Below are positions 57,179 through 58,839 of a DNA stretch of 58,839 nt, one piece after another. Position 1 is the first letter of the stretch. Every line of letters starts with the position of its first letter. The position numbers were made by a program, and so were the translations under genes. Below the pieces are notes generated by a model that was not told the DNA's origin, did not search any database, and saw nothing but the letters and a program-made list of their open reading frames with translations. Origin of the DNA: a virus; the IMG/VR virus record IMGVR_UViG_3300009183_000107, positions 1 through 58,839 of that record. One strand, written 5' to 3'.

Positions 57179-57403
57179 ATGGACTTTAATGAATGGATGA
57201 AGCATGGAATCGAAAACGGTTGGTGTGGACCACCAGTTTGCTATACGCATGATGGCCTTCCACTAAGCATTGAGGAAGAGACTGAACTCTACGAGAGCGA
57301 CCCGTGTATTCATATCGTAAGAATGTATGAGAGTCCAGAAATGGCTAAAGCCATTATTGATAATCACTCTCCATCAAACTGGCGTGACCATTACTCTCTA
57401 TGA
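57179..57403 (+). CDS. Conserved actinophage-type hypothetical protein
   Basis: A 74-aa protein from ATG 57179 with GAGGAG 6 bases upstream; a longer in-frame start at 57116 lies inside the previous gene. It has the pattern GWCGPPVCYTHDGLPLSIEE ... DPCIHIVRMYESPEMAKAI ... NHSPSNWR, which I recognise as a short family widespread in actinophages, with a Cys/His-rich centre that could bind zinc. The function is unknown. Confidence 0.7.
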   Translation: MDFNEWMKHGIENGWCGPPVCYTHDGLPLSIEEETELYESDPCIHIVRMYESPEMAKAIIDNHSPSNWRDHYSL

Positions 57404-57633
57404 CCGAGTACATCTCGTACAATGACTTTATTGCCGATGTGAGTATCAGGCATGAAAAGTTGTTCAGGCTTTTTGGCTGGCGCTATGGGCAGACATACTT
57501 CAATATGCTTGCACAGGCAAGAATTGAAGTGGCAAACATGATTAGGGCAACCGACCTTGACCCGTTTATGAGCGAAGAAGTAACTGAATTACAACACAAA
57601 CTAATTGAAGGAATTTGGAATGACCCCAGATGA
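57400..57633 (+). CDS. Hypothetical protein
   Basis: A 77-aa protein, ATGA-overlapped with the preceding gene. It is helical (FIADVSIRHEKLFRLFGWRY, then NMLAQARIEVANMIRATDLD), with aromatic-rich segments. No family is recognised; it is part of the replication operon by position. Confidence 0.55.
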   Translation: MTEYISYNDFIADVSIRHEKLFRLFGWRYGQTYFNMLAQARIEVANMIRATDLDPFMSEEVTELQHKLIEGIWNDPR

Positions 57634-57967
57634 AGCAGACCGAATAGTCGCTGAACTTAATATTATTTTTCCATCAAAGAAACTGATTGTTGAAGAGGTT
57701 TTGAGATGGGAAGAAAATCTTTCGCCGTACTCTTACGAATCAGCGAAGTCGGCTATCCGTGCTGTTGAGATGAACGCTAAGTTTTGGCCATCTTGGGCAG
57801 AATTCAGGCAGGTCATTGACCCTATAGAGCGCCGTCGCCAGATTGAATCTAATCAGTTGGCACTCCAGTCTGGGGCGGAAGAGCCATGCACGCGAGAAGA
57901 AAACCTTGCTCATATCGCAGAAATTCGTAAGATTATGGAATTAAACAAGCGCAAGATTATCGAATAG
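57620..57967 (+). CDS. Helicase-loader-like / replisome protein (G39P-like)
   Basis: I start at ATG 57620 with AAGGA 7 bases before it; TTG 57605 is in frame upstream. The 115-aa protein shows the pattern of small helicase-loader or replisome proteins: MTPDEADRIVAELNIIFPSK, EEVLRWEENLSPYSYESAKS, AIRAVEMNAKFWPSWAEFRQ, and a charged helical tail. With the HTH replication protein upstream, an origin-recognition plus loader pair is plausible. Similarity is only at the level of helical pattern and length. Confidence 0.55.
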   Translation: MTPDEADRIVAELNIIFPSKKLIVEEVLRWEENLSPYSYESAKSAIRAVEMNAKFWPSWAEFRQVIDPIERRRQIESNQLALQSGAEEPCTREENLAHIAEIRKIMELNKRKIIE

Positions 57968-58003
57968 GCTATACTTCCTCTATACCATTGTGCAGAGGAT
58001 GTC

Positions 58004-58839
58004 ATGTCAGAACAAATTAAAGTAGATACAGAAGTAGTAGATATCTCAATTCTGAAGGGATATCACCAGAATCCACGCCGCGGCGATGTTGACGCTATTG
58101 CTAAATCCCTGGAAGTAAACGGTCAATATAAGCCGATTGTGGTTAACCGTAAAGACAATTCAATCCTCGCTGGCAATCACACATGGCGTGCAGCAAGAAG
58201 CCTTGGTTGGACGCAAATTGCAGTTTCTTGGGTTGATGTTGATGAGCATGAGGCGCGCAAGATTGTTCTTGCGGATAACCGTACATCTGACGCATCGGCT
58301 TATGACGATTCAAAACTACTTGAACTTCTTTCAAGCCTTCCAGACCTAGAAGGAACTGGATTCACAACTGTAGATATTGACCAACTGCAAGCACTTATGA
58401 GCGGAGTTGGAGAATTCACTGCACCAGATGGAGAGCGAACAGGAAAAGTCGGAGACGGTATTCGTATCTGCGTTGGCTCGTACCGCGTACTTGTAGATGA
58501 TGACATCTATGCAGATTGGGCAAAAGATTTTGAGACCTCTTATAAAGACAATGACTCTATTCTTCAGGAGTTACGCCGCCGCCTAAATTTGCTAGATGCA
58601 AAAGCAATCGCTCCTCGCCCTCGAAAAGCAACAATAAAGAAAAAAACAGTTGCTAAGTCTGGTATGAAATCTGTTATTACAGAGACAACCAATGTGGACA
58701 TCAATAGTGTTTTTCCATATCCAATGAATGCTCGTCAGGGTGATATTGGAGTAATTGCCGAATCTCTAAAAGAGAATGGACAATTCAGACCAATTGTTGT
58801 CAATAAGTTAGACAACTCAATCCTTGTTGGAAACCACAC
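58004..58839 (+). CDS. Tandem ParB-like nuclease-domain protein (3' end cut by window)
   Basis: The ATG at 58004 follows AGAGGA. The open frame continues to the window end (278 codons visible). Residues about 8-110 form a ParB-type N-terminal domain: DISILKGYHQNPRRGDVDAI, LEVNGQYKPIVVNRKDNS, ILAGNHTWRAARSLGW, then HEARKIVLADNRTSD. After a linker of about 80 residues with a basic patch (KATIKKKTVAKS), a second ParB-like unit begins (FPYPMNARQGDIGVIAESLK, PIVVNKLDNSILVGNH). Phage ParB-like proteins may act as nucleases or in partition and regulation; often the domain is fused to a methyltransferase. A double unit is uncommon in my experience. Confidence 0.75.
   Translation, partial: MSEQIKVDTEVVDISILKGYHQNPRRGDVDAIAKSLEVNGQYKPIVVNRKDNSILAGNHTWRAARSLGWTQIAVSWVDVDEHEARKIVLADNRTSDASAYDDSKLLELLSSLPDLEGTGFTTVDIDQLQALMSGVGEFTAPDGERTGKVGDGIRICVGSYRVLVDDDIYADWAKDFETSYKDNDSILQELRRRLNLLDAKAIAPRPRKATIKKKTVAKSGMKSVITETTNVDINSVFPYPMNARQGDIGVIAESLKENGQFRPIVVNKLDNSILVGNH

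Noticed and set aside
1-58839. tRNA genes, integrase, att sites or IS elements
   Set aside because: None were recognised by eye. A covariance search for tRNAs and a similarity search would be needed to exclude them fully.

Overview
The window is a stretch of a tailed-phage (siphovirus-type, HK97-fold capsid) genome with every recognisable gene on the + strand, tightly packed with ATGA, TAATG or short overlaps and no gap above about 115 bases. Both ends are cut inside genes. No tRNA, integrase, CRISPR array or insertion sequence was seen. Several features point to an actinobacterial host: head and tail proteins of the actinophage type, frequent GTG/TTG starts, apparently leaderless mRNAs, and a secreted Thr-rich surface protein of a kind common in Acidimicrobiia. 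The moderate GC and a viral-halogenase/2OG-oxygenase cassette resemble phages of aquatic bacteria. The host is an inference.

Layout: (1) 1-1523, end of an unknown gene, a nucleotide-modification-associated (DUF1599) protein, ssb and a small membrane protein. (2) 1527-12863, head and neck: portal-MuF fusion, multidomain prohead protease, scaffold-like acidic protein, HTH protein, metallophosphoesterase, major capsid protein behind a strong promoter and before a strong terminator, then head-tail connectors, neck protein and tail terminator. (3) 12866-27017, a 14-kb array of adhesin and tail-fibre-like genes, including a 1783-aa repeat protein, FN3/Gly-rich proteins and a collagen-like protein with an 18-His segment. 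(4) 27074-37523, an enzyme island: two 2OG-Fe(II) (prolyl-4-hydroxylase-type) oxygenases, a flavin-dependent halogenase, proteins of an uncharacterised phage family, a CxxCxxCC protein, two glycosyltransferases, a HAD-nucleotidyltransferase fusion, a methyltransferase and a GDPD-glycosyltransferase fusion. (5) 37572-43720, a secreted Thr-rich surface protein, holin-like genes, a SNF2 helicase and an M15 endolysin. (6) 43830-54668, tail: major tail protein, tail assembly chaperone with a -1 frame extension, tape measure, distal tail protein, and a 1136-aa tail hub/fibre with an S74 chaperone. (7) 54728-58839, DNA metabolism: possible annealing protein, HIRAN protein, HTH replication protein, helicase-loader-like protein and a double-ParB protein.

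The most striking point is architectural. The normally contiguous step from tail terminator to major tail protein is split by about 31 kb of adhesins, modifying enzymes and lysis genes. The first promoter and oxygenase of the enzyme island lie directly after a collagen-like tail protein whose Gly-X-Y triplets carry Pro in the Y position. This suggests, as inference, a virion-protein modification system (hydroxylation, halogenation, glycosylation) acting on the adhesins.
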